Shown piece by piece: positions 1 through 7,757 of a stretch of DNA of 22,335 nt. The notes beneath the pieces are model-generated. The model did no database searches and was not told the origin of the DNA. It saw only the letters and a list, made by a program, of their open reading frames with translations. The stretch comes from SKPH01 sp051748565 (lineage in GTDB: Bacteria; Bacillota; Dethiobacteria; DTU022): contig JBNJHN010000028.1 of NCBI GenBank assembly GCA_051748565.1, forward strand, positions 1 through 22,335, read 5' to 3'. The stretch's first letter is position 1, and the number at the start of each line of letters is the position of its first letter. A program made the translations under genes and the position numbers.

Positions 1-210
1 GGTTTTATGATTTTTGTGCGTATGCAAGCACACATTAATCATAACTGGGGGTTATTTATTTTTCAAAGACCATTTTCATTCATTACAGGAATGCTTTTTT
101 ATGATGTTAATTTATTAATTATATTCTTCATTAAGGCCGATCTTCCTTTTTTTCAAACAATGATTATTCTAATAAATAGTAATTATTCCTCTTTTGATAA
201 AAAATAATAA

Positions 211-219
211 TGCTATAAT
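211..219 (+). promoter_or_regulatory. Extended -10 sigma-A promoter for the Fe-S scaffold gene
   Basis: The stretch reads TGCTATAAT, a perfect extended -10 element (TGN followed by TATAAT at 214-219). There is no good -35 hexamer at 17 bases; a TTGATA at 194-199 is only 14 bases away. An extended -10 can work without a strong -35. Transcription would begin near 226 and give a leader of about 45 bases before the ATG at 271. The rest of 1-210 is AT-rich with no gene I can support. Confidence 0.55.
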
Positions 220-270
220 AATGACATAGTTATTTTTGCTGTTTAATTAAAAAAACCCTGAGGTGAATTG

Positions 271-657
271 ATGTACACGCCACAGTTAATCGATCATTTT
301 AACAACCCCAGGAATGTAGGGGCAATTGCAGATGCTGACGGCATCGGTACTGTTGGTGACCCTGACTGTGGTGATTTCATCCGGATATATATCCGGGTGA
401 AGGAAAATCGCCTGGAAGGGTTGGCTTTTGAGGCATGCGGATGCCCGGCTTCGATTGCAACCACCAGTGTTCTCACAGAATTAGCGATCGGAAAAACTTT
501 GAATGAAGCTCTGTCAATCAAGGGATTAGATGTGGTTAACGCCCTGGGCGGTCTACCCGATCCGAAAATTCACTGTTCCAACCTTGGAACCACAGCACTT
601 CAGCAGGCTATCATTTACTACCTGCAGCATAAAAAAACAAGGTTTAATTATTTCTAA
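271..657 (+). CDS. IscU/NifU-N-type iron-sulfur cluster assembly scaffold
   Basis: This 128-residue cytoplasmic protein belongs to the IscU/NifU N-terminal family, which holds a nascent Fe-S cluster and passes it to target proteins. The three ligand cysteines are visible: C33 in DPDCGD (with the conserved Asp D35), C58 in ACGCPASIA and C102 in KIHCSNLG. Before C102 lies LPDPK, where true IscU has the HscA-binding LPPVK, so chaperone recognition may differ. The ATG at 271 is preferred over the in-frame TTG at 268 because a GAGGTG ribosome site at 259-264 is well spaced. No cysteine desulfurase, HscA/HscB or ferredoxin gene is adjacent, so it stands outside a canonical isc operon. The zinc-ribbon gene at 708 follows after 50 bases and may be co-transcribed. 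Family assignment is firm; exact clients are unknown. Confidence 0.9.
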   Translation: MYTPQLIDHFNNPRNVGAIADADGIGTVGDPDCGDFIRIYIRVKENRLEGLAFEACGCPASIATTSVLTELAIGKTLNEALSIKGLDVVNALGGLPDPKIHCSNLGTTALQQAIIYYLQHKKTRFNYF

Positions 658-707
658 GATTTTTGGCGGATTAACAATTATGGTAAAAATTCACGGAGGT
701 TAAATCG

Positions 708-1085
708 ATGAGTATTAAATGTGCAAGATGCGGCAGAGATACTCCCCAGGAGGATGTTTACAATCATCGCGGGCAGGATCTTTGTGAAGATTGTTACATG
801 GGGGCTATGCAGCCTCCTAAAACCTGCGATGTGACTGCAACCTATCTGGCAACCAAGCACCGCCAGACTGCCGGCCAGTCAGGTACGGAAGGGCTGCTGC
901 CGATACAGAAAAAAATTCATAATTACATACAAGAAAAAGGCAGGGCAACCCGTTCTGAAATCATGGAAGCACTTGATCTCCCCGAATGGGAACTTGATAA
1001 ACAGGTAGCGGTTCTACGCCACTGTGAGCTGGTTAAAGGGAAAAAAGAAGGAGATATGATTTACCTGGTTTTATTTGACGATTAG
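708..1085 (+). CDS. Small zinc-ribbon plus winged-helix protein, function unknown
   Basis: This 125-residue protein starts at an ATG preceded by a clear GGAGG site. Residues 5-29 carry two CxxC pairs (C5/C8 in CARCGRD and C26/C29 in LCEDCYM), the pattern of a treble-clef or LIM-like zinc ribbon. Residues about 64-125 (LLPIQKKIHNYIQEKGRATR onward) look like a winged helix-turn-helix ending in a beta wing rich in Lys and Gly. The two parts are joined by a polar linker. The architecture suggests a DNA- or RNA-binding regulator that senses zinc or redox state, but I recognise no characterised homologue. It lies 50 bases after the Fe-S scaffold gene in the same direction, so the cysteines could alternatively relate to Fe-S metabolism. 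An inverted repeat follows its stop. Confidence 0.7.
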   Translation: MSIKCARCGRDTPQEDVYNHRGQDLCEDCYMGAMQPPKTCDVTATYLATKHRQTAGQSGTEGLLPIQKKIHNYIQEKGRATRSEIMEALDLPEWELDKQVAVLRHCELVKGKKEGDMIYLVLFDD

Positions 1086-1091
1086 CCTCTT

Positions 1092-1115
1092 AAGCGATGG
1101 ACAGGATAATCGCTT
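1092..1115. terminator. Possible bidirectional terminator hairpin
   Basis: AAGCGAT at 1092-1098 and ATCGCTT at 1109-1115 form a perfect 7-bp stem with a 10-base loop. It sits between the convergent zinc-ribbon gene (+) and MFS gene (-), where a shared terminator would be expected. Neither side has a proper U-tract, so the call is tentative. Confidence 0.35.
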
Positions 1116-1128
1116 CGGGTAATCAGTT

Positions 1129-2337
1129 CTATCTTTGCTTTTTACGTTGGGGTATTTTGCCTCGTGTGAGAGGGATAACAGCCAATATTGTGATTATTCC
1201 CGCCGTCATAAAGGCGCTGCTTAAAACCTGTTTCTGTGCGGCCAGGCCAAAGGTGATTGAGCCCAGGGCAAAGAAAATATCAATCATATTTTCCTGAATA
1301 CTGATTGTTGTAGACCTGAGTTTTGGCTTGGCAACATCGATCAACCAGGCTCCGAAAATCAAATTGCTGCCCTGTATTCCGATTCCCAGCAGCAGGGCAG
1401 AAATTATTAAGAATACTTCCCACCTCGGCAGCAAGGCAAAAACAGTAACTCCCATACCCAGGATGATTAGCATCGGCCAGGCTACAAACTCTCTGCCAAT
1501 CCGGTCGGATAGGATTCCTGCGCCAAGACTTGTGAAAACACCGATCAGCCCTAATAATAAAAAAAAGTATGCTGCTTCAGCTCCGGGCAAGGTAGATTCA
1601 ATGTGTATTTTTGCAAAAGAGAGCACAGCGCTGTATGAGAAAGAAAAGATTGCTATTGCAGCAATAATTGGGTGTATTTCCTTTTCCCTGAGAGCTTTGA
1701 TTATCTGCTTCCATGTGCCTGCGATTTTTGCTGAATAATGGAGGCCGGAAGGTGTTTTTACCTTTGATAGTAAGAGCAGTGAGATTAGGCTGATCAGAGC
1801 GCTAACTGCAAACCAGTGGGAATACCCATAGTGATTAATCAGCAGAATAGCTCCAGGCGGGCCGGTCAGCATGCCTATGTTAATAAAAATTCGCGTTGAA
1901 CCCAGGTAAGTGCCAATTTTTCCGGCAGGCGACATTTCTGCAACCAGGGCTGAGATGCCCGGCAGCACAACGGCTAAACCGAGAGAGTGGTATAAGCGTA
2001 CTGCAATGAGCATAGTAAATCCTGAATTTAGCAAAAGTAGCAGTGGTGCAGTTACAAAGGTGAAAATTCCGATTAGCATGAACTGTTTGGGGCCTTTTAT
2101 GTCCATTTGTGGACCCAGGTAAATACGCAAAGCAACTGCAGAAATGGCAAAAACAGTATTTTGAACTCCGGCCTGAAAGGGACTGCTGCCTATGGCCAGG
2201 CTATATGCAGGGAATATTGTTATTGAAGCAAAAAGGTTGGCCATGAAAAAAAATACGGCTCCGAAAAAAAGAGTCCAGTTAAGTTTGGTGCTACTGAATT
2301 TCTCGTCATTTTCTGCTTCAATATTTTCCGAATGCAT
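1129..2337 (-). CDS. Major facilitator superfamily transporter
   Basis: This 402-residue polytopic membrane protein shows alternating hydrophobic stretches consistent with 12 transmembrane helices in two six-helix halves. Motif-A-like loops appear after helix 2 (GPQMDIKGPKQ) and in the second half (GILSDRIGRE), typical of the MFS. The start ATG has an AGGTGAG ribosome site about 8 bases upstream. The substrate cannot be read from the sequence; drug or metabolite efflux is the usual guess for this type. It lies downstream of the DUF3786 gene on the same strand with a gap of about 130 bases, so read-through from the promoter near 3175 is possible. It converges on the zinc-ribbon gene. Confidence 0.85.
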   Translation of the reverse strand: MHSENIEAENDEKFSSTKLNWTLFFGAVFFFMANLFASITIFPAYSLAIGSSPFQAGVQNTVFAISAVALRIYLGPQMDIKGPKQFMLIGIFTFVTAPLLLLLNSGFTMLIAVRLYHSLGLAVVLPGISALVAEMSPAGKIGTYLGSTRIFINIGMLTGPPGAILLINHYGYSHWFAVSALISLISLLLLSKVKTPSGLHYSAKIAGTWKQIIKALREKEIHPIIAAIAIFSFSYSAVLSFAKIHIESTLPGAEAAYFFLLLGLIGVFTSLGAGILSDRIGREFVAWPMLIILGMGVTVFALLPRWEVFLIISALLLGIGIQGSNLIFGAWLIDVAKPKLRSTTISIQENMIDIFFALGSITFGLAAQKQVLSSAFMTAGIITILAVIPLTRGKIPQRKKQR

Positions 2338-2466
2338 CTTGAATGCTCACCTGTTTCTGGTAAGATAACCTTTATAAAAGTTAACAGCGTTCTAAGAGGC
2401 ATATAATATCAATTTTTGTGGGGGGACTCTGTGCTTTTCCAGATCCATTTCACCAAACTTTGAATT

Positions 2467-3141
2467 CTACTCCTTCGGTTTTAATCGATCTGTCAGTTTT
2501 TTGGCCACCGTGGCCGCGATATCGGCGGCTGCGTAGTGGTTGGTTGAGGCATCGAAGAGCATTGTAGCCCAGGCCTCCTTCCCTCCGGTAGGCAGCCTGT
2601 AACAGAGGCACAGGGCCAGCCTTGGCAAAGCCCTCCATTCAAAAGCAAGGTCGCCCAGGTTGGGAACAGGCCATCCATCCGCAGCCAGACAGATTTGGTG
2701 TAACCCTTCAATATCGCCCACCCATGCTTGGGCCAGTTCATCACCGCAGTAACCCTGGAAAGCCTGCTGGTAGAAAAGCCCGCCAATTTCGCTTAAATTA
2801 ACCCAGCGCCCGGCAAGAGGGTGGCCGTCGGCCTTATTGAGATAGTGCAGCCAAAGTGCTTCTGTTTGCAGACCAACTGGTTTGCCGCTGTCGTCGGTAA
2901 TTGAAAGCTCCGGCCATTTGATCTGGTGTGTATCAAGGTAGTGGTTGCCGCCGAGAATTATGTCCCCATCTTTTTCTCTGCTTATACTTAATGCAGCCAG
3001 TCGGGCAATCTTGTGTGGGTCTTGTTCCTGCAGTTTTTCCCTGTACTGATTACAGAGATCACGAAGTGCCCGGCGCCTTTTTTCTTCATTAGCTGCCTGG
3101 TCCAATTCGGGTATAGATTTTGTTTTCTCAACTGAATCCAT
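2467..3141 (-). CDS. DUF3786 family protein
   Basis: This 224-residue soluble protein resembles the DUF3786 family, found mainly in strict anaerobes and methanogens and without an established function. The diagnostic C-terminal part is present: a hydrophobic LPRLALCLCYRLPTGGKE segment, then ATMLFDASTNHYAAADIA, matching the family pattern of a small-molecule-binding-like end with an FDAS-x-x-HY motif. The central part contains the family's GDIILGGN-like and EALWLHYL segments. The ORF can be read from a GTG at 3153, but the ATG at 3141 is better placed after GGTGGTGG, which can serve as ribosome site. A strong promoter lies at 3174-3202. It is transcribed divergently from dapB. A link of DUF3786 to corrinoid or Fe-S metabolism is sometimes suggested; nothing here proves it. 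Confidence 0.75.
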   Translation of the reverse strand: MDSVEKTKSIPELDQAANEEKRRRALRDLCNQYREKLQEQDPHKIARLAALSISREKDGDIILGGNHYLDTHQIKWPELSITDDSGKPVGLQTEALWLHYLNKADGHPLAGRWVNLSEIGGLFYQQAFQGYCGDELAQAWVGDIEGLHQICLAADGWPVPNLGDLAFEWRALPRLALCLCYRLPTGGKEAWATMLFDASTNHYAAADIAATVAKKLTDRLKPKE

Positions 3142-3173
3142 TATTACCACCACCGTTATAATCTGCTGCGGTC

Positions 3174-3202
3174 ATTATATCTGTAAGCATGAGGGCAGTC
3201 AA
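3174..3202 (-). promoter_or_regulatory. Sigma-A-type promoter for the DUF3786 gene
   Basis: On the minus strand TTGACT (3197-3202) and TATAAT (3174-3179) are separated by exactly 17 bases. This gives one mismatch to the full consensus. The start of transcription would be near 3167, about 25 bases before the ATG at 3141. The divergent dap operon must start within the same 130-base gap. Confidence 0.75.
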
Positions 3203-3235
3203 ATTGTCTGATATAAAAGAGGAACTTCAATTGAT

Positions 3236-3265
3236 TTGAAGAATATAAAAATTTACCTTTAAACT
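3236..3265 (+). promoter_or_regulatory. Weak candidate promoter for the dap operon
   Basis: TTGAAG (3236-3241) and TAAACT (3260-3265) are 18 bases apart, each with four matches to the sigma-A hexamers. It is the best candidate I find upstream of dapB. I see no lysine riboswitch-like structure in the remaining 40-base leader. Confidence 0.3.
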
Positions 3266-3305
3266 AGACTACATGTCGGAAGCAGAATCAGGGAGCTGAG
3301 CTTAT

Positions 3306-4064
3306 ATGAAAATTGGCATTGCCGGTTTCGGACGGATGGGCCGGTTAATTTATCAAAAAGCATTTGCTGCGGGGCACGAGGTGGTGGTTATTGTAGATCC
3401 GTCAAGCCCGGCTAAAGAAGTGACGGACCGTCAATTCACTTCGAAAACTTTGCGGCCTGATGTTATAATTGATTTTACCGTTCCCGGTACCGTTGTTAAA
3501 AACATTAAAAAATATACAGAAATAGGTGTTTCTGCGGTGATCGGCACCACAGGTTGGTACGACGAAATGGACGAGGTTGCGTCAATTGTTGAGAACTCGA
3601 AGATCGGCCTAATCTGGTCGGTTAACTTTTCACTCGGTGTCAATATTTTTTTCCAACTGCTTAAAACTGCCGGTGAGATAATTAATAAATTTCATGACTA
3701 CGATGCTGCTGTACATGAAATTCACCACTGCAACAAAGCTGACAGTCCCTCCGGTACAGCTAAGACGATTGGCGAAATTTTACTAAGCACCCTTGATCGT
3801 AAACAGATTTTATTTAACGGTATACCTGACCGAGTTATCAACGAGGAAGAACTGATTATTTCTTCGACCAGGTGTGGTGCAATACCGGGCATACACCAGG
3901 TTATTTTTGACAGCGAGGTTGATACTATCACTTTGGAACATCGAGCCCGCAACCGCGAAGGCTTTGCCGCAGGGGCGTTGGTGGCGGCTGAGTGGGTTTG
4001 CAGCAAAAGAGGGTTTTACAGCATAGATGACTTAGTGGACTCAATAATTGGAGGCGAATTATAA
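3306..4064 (+). CDS. dapB: 4-hydroxy-tetrahydrodipicolinate reductase
   Basis: DapB reduces 4-hydroxy-tetrahydrodipicolinate to tetrahydrodipicolinate with NAD(P)H in the cytoplasm, the second committed step of diaminopimelate/lysine synthesis. The protein has 252 residues, within the range of the shorter bacterial DapBs. Visible marks are the Rossmann GIAGFGRMG at 4-12, DFTVP at 56-60, GTTG at 80-83 and the catalytic block EIHHCNKADSPSGTAKT with His140/His141, Lys144 and the SGT substrate loop. The ATG has a GGGAG site about 10 bases upstream. Its stop overlaps the dapA start (TAATG at 4062-4066), so the two are translationally coupled. It is the first gene of a four-gene dap operon. Confidence 0.96.
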   Translation: MKIGIAGFGRMGRLIYQKAFAAGHEVVVIVDPSSPAKEVTDRQFTSKTLRPDVIIDFTVPGTVVKNIKKYTEIGVSAVIGTTGWYDEMDEVASIVENSKIGLIWSVNFSLGVNIFFQLLKTAGEIINKFHDYDAAVHEIHHCNKADSPSGTAKTIGEILLSTLDRKQILFNGIPDRVINEEELIISSTRCGAIPGIHQVIFDSEVDTITLEHRARNREGFAAGALVAAEWVCSKRGFYSIDDLVDSIIGGEL

Positions 4065-4990
4065 TGAAAACAGTTAACGATATTTTCAAAGGTGTGCACA
4101 CAGCTCTGGTCACACCTTTTACTTCGACGGGTGCGGTCGATATCGGGGCATTTAAACGGCTGGTCGAGTACCAGATCGAAGCCGGTATTGACGGACTCGT
4201 ACCCTGTGGTACCACTGGCGAAAGCTCTACTCTCAGCCATGATGAGCACGACCGGGTGATTGCCCTTACCGTTAAATATGCCAATGGAAGGGTACCGGTG
4301 ATTGCCGGTACGGGCAGTAACGCTACCAGTGAGGCAATTCAGCTTTCTCAGCACGCAGAACAGGCCGGAGTTGATGCAGTACTGCTGGTTAATCCTTATT
4401 ATGTGAAGCCCACTCAAAAGGGACTCTATCTTCATTTTAAGGCCATTGCCGAGTCGGTTTCCATTCCCTGCATTATCTACAATATTCAGAGTCGCACCGG
4501 GGTTAACCTTGAAAACGAAACTCTACTGCGGCTGATGAACGAGCACCAAAATATCGTAGGGGTAAAAGAGGCTTCGGGTAATCTTAAGCAGATGAAAAAC
4601 CTAATAGGGCTACGTCGTAAACTTTTTGTTGTTCTCTGTGGTGATGATAATATGACCGTCGATTTAATTGAGGCAGGAGGCAACGGAGTTGTTTCGGTGG
4701 CGGCTAATATAATTCCGAAGCAGATGAAAGAGATGGTGCACAGTGCTTTAAATGGTGATATAGAAAAGGCCCGGGCAATAGAGAAGAGGTTAATGATTTT
4801 CTTCCAGGTTTGTTTTGTAGAGACCAATCCAATTCCGATCAAAACGGCGATGGCAATGAAAAAGTGGTGCCAGGAGTCTTTCCGTTTGCCCATGTGTACT
4901 ATTGCCAATGAGAATAATTATAAAGCAATAAGAGACGCAATGGAAGGTCTCGATATACCCGAGGCTGATGCTTTCAGACTTAACATTTAG
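4064..4990 (+). CDS. dapA: 4-hydroxy-tetrahydrodipicolinate synthase
   Basis: DapA condenses pyruvate with aspartate semialdehyde through a Schiff base, the entry step of the diaminopimelate pathway. The 308-residue protein is a (beta/alpha)8 barrel of the NAL/DHDPS family. The signature CGTTGES (Thr50, Thr51), the tyrosines of the proton relay (Tyr113 region and Tyr139 in IIYNIQSRTG), Arg144 and the Schiff-base Lys168 in VGVKEASGNL are all present. The C-terminus is about 15 residues longer than the E. coli enzyme. Translation is coupled to dapB by a one-base overlap, with GGAGG inside the end of dapB as ribosome site. dapL follows after 13 bases. Everything needed for activity appears intact. 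Confidence 0.96.
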   Translation: MKTVNDIFKGVHTALVTPFTSTGAVDIGAFKRLVEYQIEAGIDGLVPCGTTGESSTLSHDEHDRVIALTVKYANGRVPVIAGTGSNATSEAIQLSQHAEQAGVDAVLLVNPYYVKPTQKGLYLHFKAIAESVSIPCIIYNIQSRTGVNLENETLLRLMNEHQNIVGVKEASGNLKQMKNLIGLRRKLFVVLCGDDNMTVDLIEAGGNGVVSVAANIIPKQMKEMVHSALNGDIEKARAIEKRLMIFFQVCFVETNPIPIKTAMAMKKWCQESFRLPMCTIANENNYKAIRDAMEGLDIPEADAFRLNI

Positions 4991-5003
4991 GAAGGAGCAC
5001 TTG

Positions 5004-6233
5004 ATGGCAACCATAAATATGAATTACCGCAAACTAAGTGGTGGTTATCTTTTTCCCGAAATTGCTCGGCGTGTCAAACACTATGAGCAGGAAAATCCTA
5101 GTCTAAAGGTGCATCGGCTGGGTATTGGTAATACCACCGAACCGCTCACACCTGCCGTTATAACCGGTTTGCATGAAGCGGTTAATTGCCTTGCTGCGGT
5201 TGATTCTTACAGTGGGTACGGTGATGAACAGGGTGAAACGACCCTGCGTGAGAAACTGGCTGATTATTATGACCAGCGCGGAGTTAAGCTGGATCCAGAT
5301 GAGTTTTTTATCAGTGACGGGGCCAAGCCTGATGCCGGCAATATTCAGTCAATCTTTGGTGTTGATAACCTGGTCGCTTTACAGGACCCGGGCTACCCGG
5401 TATATGTTGACTCTAATGTTATTGCCGGACGCTCGGGTACTTATAACATTGAAAGTGGAGATTATAAAGGTTTTGTTTACATGGTCTGCTGCGAAGAAAA
5501 TGATTTTATCCCCGAACCACCGCAGCAAAAAGCCGACCTGGTCTATCTCTGCTGCCCCAATAACCCCACCGGTGCTGTCGCTACCCATGATCAACTGCGA
5601 CTTTTTGTTAAATATGCATTGGAGTACAAGGCGGTGCTCATCTTTGATGCATCCTATTCCGAGTATATTGCCGACCCGGCTCTGCCGCGCACCATCTATG
5701 AAATCAAGGGTGCCGAGTACTGTGCTATCGAAATTAATTCTTTTTCCAAGTGGGCCGGTTTTACCGGGGTGAGGTTGGGCTGGTCGATTTTTCCAAAGAA
5801 TCTCAGCGTGGAAAAAAGCGAACCCGGTGAACCACACCGGTTGTGGCTTAGAAGGCAGACCACCTTTTTTAACGGTGCTTCGAATATAGCTCAACAAGGC
5901 GGTCTTGCAGTATTGTCGCCGGAGGGGCAGCAGGAGGTGGCGGAGTTGGTCAGCTATTACATGGAAAACGCCCGGATCATCCGGGAAGGCCTTCAGTCAA
6001 TCGGCTTGCAGGTTTTCGGTGGTGTCAACGCCCCCTACCTGTGGCTTAAAGCACCCGGGGGCCTTACATCCTGGGCTTTTTTCGACAAGCTGCTCATCGA
6101 ATCACAAGTAGTCGGCACCCCTGGTTCGGGGTTTGGCCCTTCGGGTGAAGGATTTTTCAGATTAAGTGCCTTTGGCCACCGCGCTGATATTGAAGAAGCC
6201 GTCGAAAATATTAAGAAGAAACTGGTTCTCTGA
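5004..6233 (+). CDS. dapL: LL-diaminopimelate aminotransferase
   Basis: DapL converts tetrahydrodipicolinate directly to LL-diaminopimelate using glutamate, bypassing the acylated intermediates of the DapD/C/E route. The 409-residue protein is a class I/II fold PLP aminotransferase of the length usual for DapL. Motifs are DSYSGYGDEQG near residue 67, the CCPNNPTG block at 183-190, Asp215 and Tyr218 contacting PLP, and the Schiff-base Lys249 in SFSKWAGFTGVRLG, the DapL hallmark. I chose ATG 5004 because GGAAGGAG at 4989-4996 precedes it. An in-frame longer reading from 4968 would overlap dapA without its own ribosome site. Its place between dapA and lysA shows that this organism uses the aminotransferase variant of the pathway. 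Confidence 0.95.
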   Translation: MATINMNYRKLSGGYLFPEIARRVKHYEQENPSLKVHRLGIGNTTEPLTPAVITGLHEAVNCLAAVDSYSGYGDEQGETTLREKLADYYDQRGVKLDPDEFFISDGAKPDAGNIQSIFGVDNLVALQDPGYPVYVDSNVIAGRSGTYNIESGDYKGFVYMVCCEENDFIPEPPQQKADLVYLCCPNNPTGAVATHDQLRLFVKYALEYKAVLIFDASYSEYIADPALPRTIYEIKGAEYCAIEINSFSKWAGFTGVRLGWSIFPKNLSVEKSEPGEPHRLWLRRQTTFFNGASNIAQQGGLAVLSPEGQQEVAELVSYYMENARIIREGLQSIGLQVFGGVNAPYLWLKAPGGLTSWAFFDKLLIESQVVGTPGSGFGPSGEGFFRLSAFGHRADIEEAVENIKKKLVL

Positions 6234-6424
6234 GGTAAAAGCTGTTTTTAAGAGTAAACTGGTAAGTCAGTGCTTAGCCCCTGTAGAACCAGGTTTTATC
6301 CGATAATTTACTACTGCCTGCCCGGCTAATGTCAACCCTAAAAATCTTCATCCTTGAGGGACGCAGTAAGGATGTGGCTTTTACTTACATTGCCGCGGAA
6401 CATTTTTTTTGGGAGGCGACACTT

Positions 6425-7687
6425 TTGAATGAAAAGAAAATTCCTATTTCTAAGGAACATTTGGACGAATTAACTGTAAAATACCCCACCCCTTTTCATC
6501 TCTATGATGAAAAGGCAATTCGTAAAAATGCCCGTGATTTTTACCGGATTTTCTCCTGGATTCCGGGTTTTAAAAATTATTTTTCCGTGAAGGCCTGCCC
6601 TAATCCGGCCATTCTTTCTATCCTTCTGGAAGAAGGGATGGGGGTCGACTGCAGTTCGCTGCCTGAACTGTTGCTGGCTGAAAAGGTTGGATTTCGCGGT
6701 GAGAATATAGTTTTAACCTCCAACGATACACCGGCCGAAGAATTCATAGCTGCGGCGCGTCTGGAAGCGGTGATCAACCTGGACGACATCTGCCATATTG
6801 ATCTGCTCGAAAAAAGCGCCGGTATTCCCGAAATGGTCTCCTTTCGTTATAACCCAGGCGATGTTCGCACCGGCAATGTATTAATCGGCCTGCCCCAGGA
6901 GGCCAAATATGGGGTAACCAGGGGCCAGGTAGTCGATGCATTTAGAAGGATGAAGGAAAAGGGATCAAAGCGCTTTGGCCTGCATACCATGGTGGCATCC
7001 AACGAACTTGAAAGCAGCTATTTTGTCGAGACGGCGCAAATGCTTTTCGAGCTTGCTGTAAAAATTAAGAGGGAAAGCGGCATTTCTATTGAATTGATCA
7101 ATATGGGCGGTGGTATAGGTATTCCATATCGCCCGGAAGATAAAGCGGTAGATCTTGAGTTTGTTTCGGCAGGTATGCGTGATCTTTACAGCCAGATCAT
7201 CGTGCCGGCCGGGCTCGATCCGCTTAGAGTGGTCTTTGAGTGTGGTCGCCTGATTACCGGCCCCCACGGTTACCTGGTCAGCAGGGTTCGTCAGGTAGCA
7301 CATAAATATAAAAATTACGTTGGTTTGGATTCCTGTATGGCCAATCTTATGCGACCCGGCTTATATGGAGCATATCATCATATTACAGTTCCAGGAAAAG
7401 AAAACCGGCCTGCAGAAAATATTTACGATGTGACAGGGTCTCTCTGTGAAAACAGTGACAAGTTTGCAATTGACCGCAATCTTCCGGAAATCGAAGCGGG
7501 AGATCTGATTGTTATCCATGACACCGGGGCACATGGTTATTCGATGGGTTTTAACTATAACGGTAAACTTCGCTCAGCGGAACTTTTATTGCGAGGTGAT
7601 GGTTCAGTTCAGATGATCCGCCGGGCTGAAACAATTGATGATTATTTTTCTACTTTACGTTTCCCGGATGCTCCTGTCATTTTTTAA
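6425..7687 (+). CDS. lysA: Diaminopimelate decarboxylase
   Basis: LysA decarboxylates meso-diaminopimelate to lysine, a PLP enzyme with an alanine-racemase-like barrel and a C-terminal beta domain. From a TTG start at 6425 it has 420 residues. GGGAGG at 6411-6416 is 8 bases away, and the protein then begins MNEKKIPISK, aligning with the usual LysA N-terminus; the longer frame opening at 6329 has no ribosome site. Lys56 in FSVKACPNP carries PLP, GGGIGIPY at 228-235 binds phosphate, and Cys341-Glu342 in GSLCENSD form the partner-subunit active site. GLHTMVASN replaces the common HxHIGS, as in a recognised LysA subclade. It lies 191 bases after dapL, a gap that could hold a second promoter. A 9-bp hairpin overlaps the stop. 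Confidence 0.93.
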   Translation: MNEKKIPISKEHLDELTVKYPTPFHLYDEKAIRKNARDFYRIFSWIPGFKNYFSVKACPNPAILSILLEEGMGVDCSSLPELLLAEKVGFRGENIVLTSNDTPAEEFIAAARLEAVINLDDICHIDLLEKSAGIPEMVSFRYNPGDVRTGNVLIGLPQEAKYGVTRGQVVDAFRRMKEKGSKRFGLHTMVASNELESSYFVETAQMLFELAVKIKRESGISIELINMGGGIGIPYRPEDKAVDLEFVSAGMRDLYSQIIVPAGLDPLRVVFECGRLITGPHGYLVSRVRQVAHKYKNYVGLDSCMANLMRPGLYGAYHHITVPGKENRPAENIYDVTGSLCENSDKFAIDRNLPEIEAGDLIVIHDTGAHGYSMGFNYNGKLRSAELLLRGDGSVQMIRRAETIDDYFSTLRFPDAPVIF

Positions 7688-7709
7688 AGCTTTCCTGTGC
7701 AGCTTTAAA
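7683..7709 (+). terminator. Hairpin at the end of lysA, probable terminator of the dap operon
   Basis: TTTAAAGCT (7683-7691) pairs perfectly with AGCTTTAAA (7701-7709) around a 9-base loop, beginning on the lysA stop codon. There is no immediate U-tract after it, only an AT-rich stretch further on. It may be a weak terminator or a 3'-end stabiliser. Confidence 0.4.
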
Positions 7710-7757
7710 GCGCAGTAATCAATATTATTTTAAAAACTAATGAGGAGTGTGGTTTCA

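Noticed and set aside
7..207. 66-codon hydrophobic frame at the left end
   Set aside because: It has no visible ribosome site, is made of AT-rich codons and resembles no family I know. It is best treated as intergenic sequence.
3154..3305. Possible lysine riboswitch ahead of the dap operon
   Set aside because: The leader after any plausible start is too short for the large L-box fold, and its conserved blocks are absent. The 6234-6424 gap also shows none.
5173..5772. 199-codon frame inside dapL and similar long frames antisense to dapA, ligA and polX
   Set aside because: They are shadows of well-supported genes in other frames, without ribosome sites or recognisable domains.
6329..6424. Longer N-terminus for lysA from an ATG at 6329
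   Set aside because: There is no ribosome site before it, and the extra 32 residues do not resemble LysA. The TTG at 6425 has GGGAGG at the right distance.
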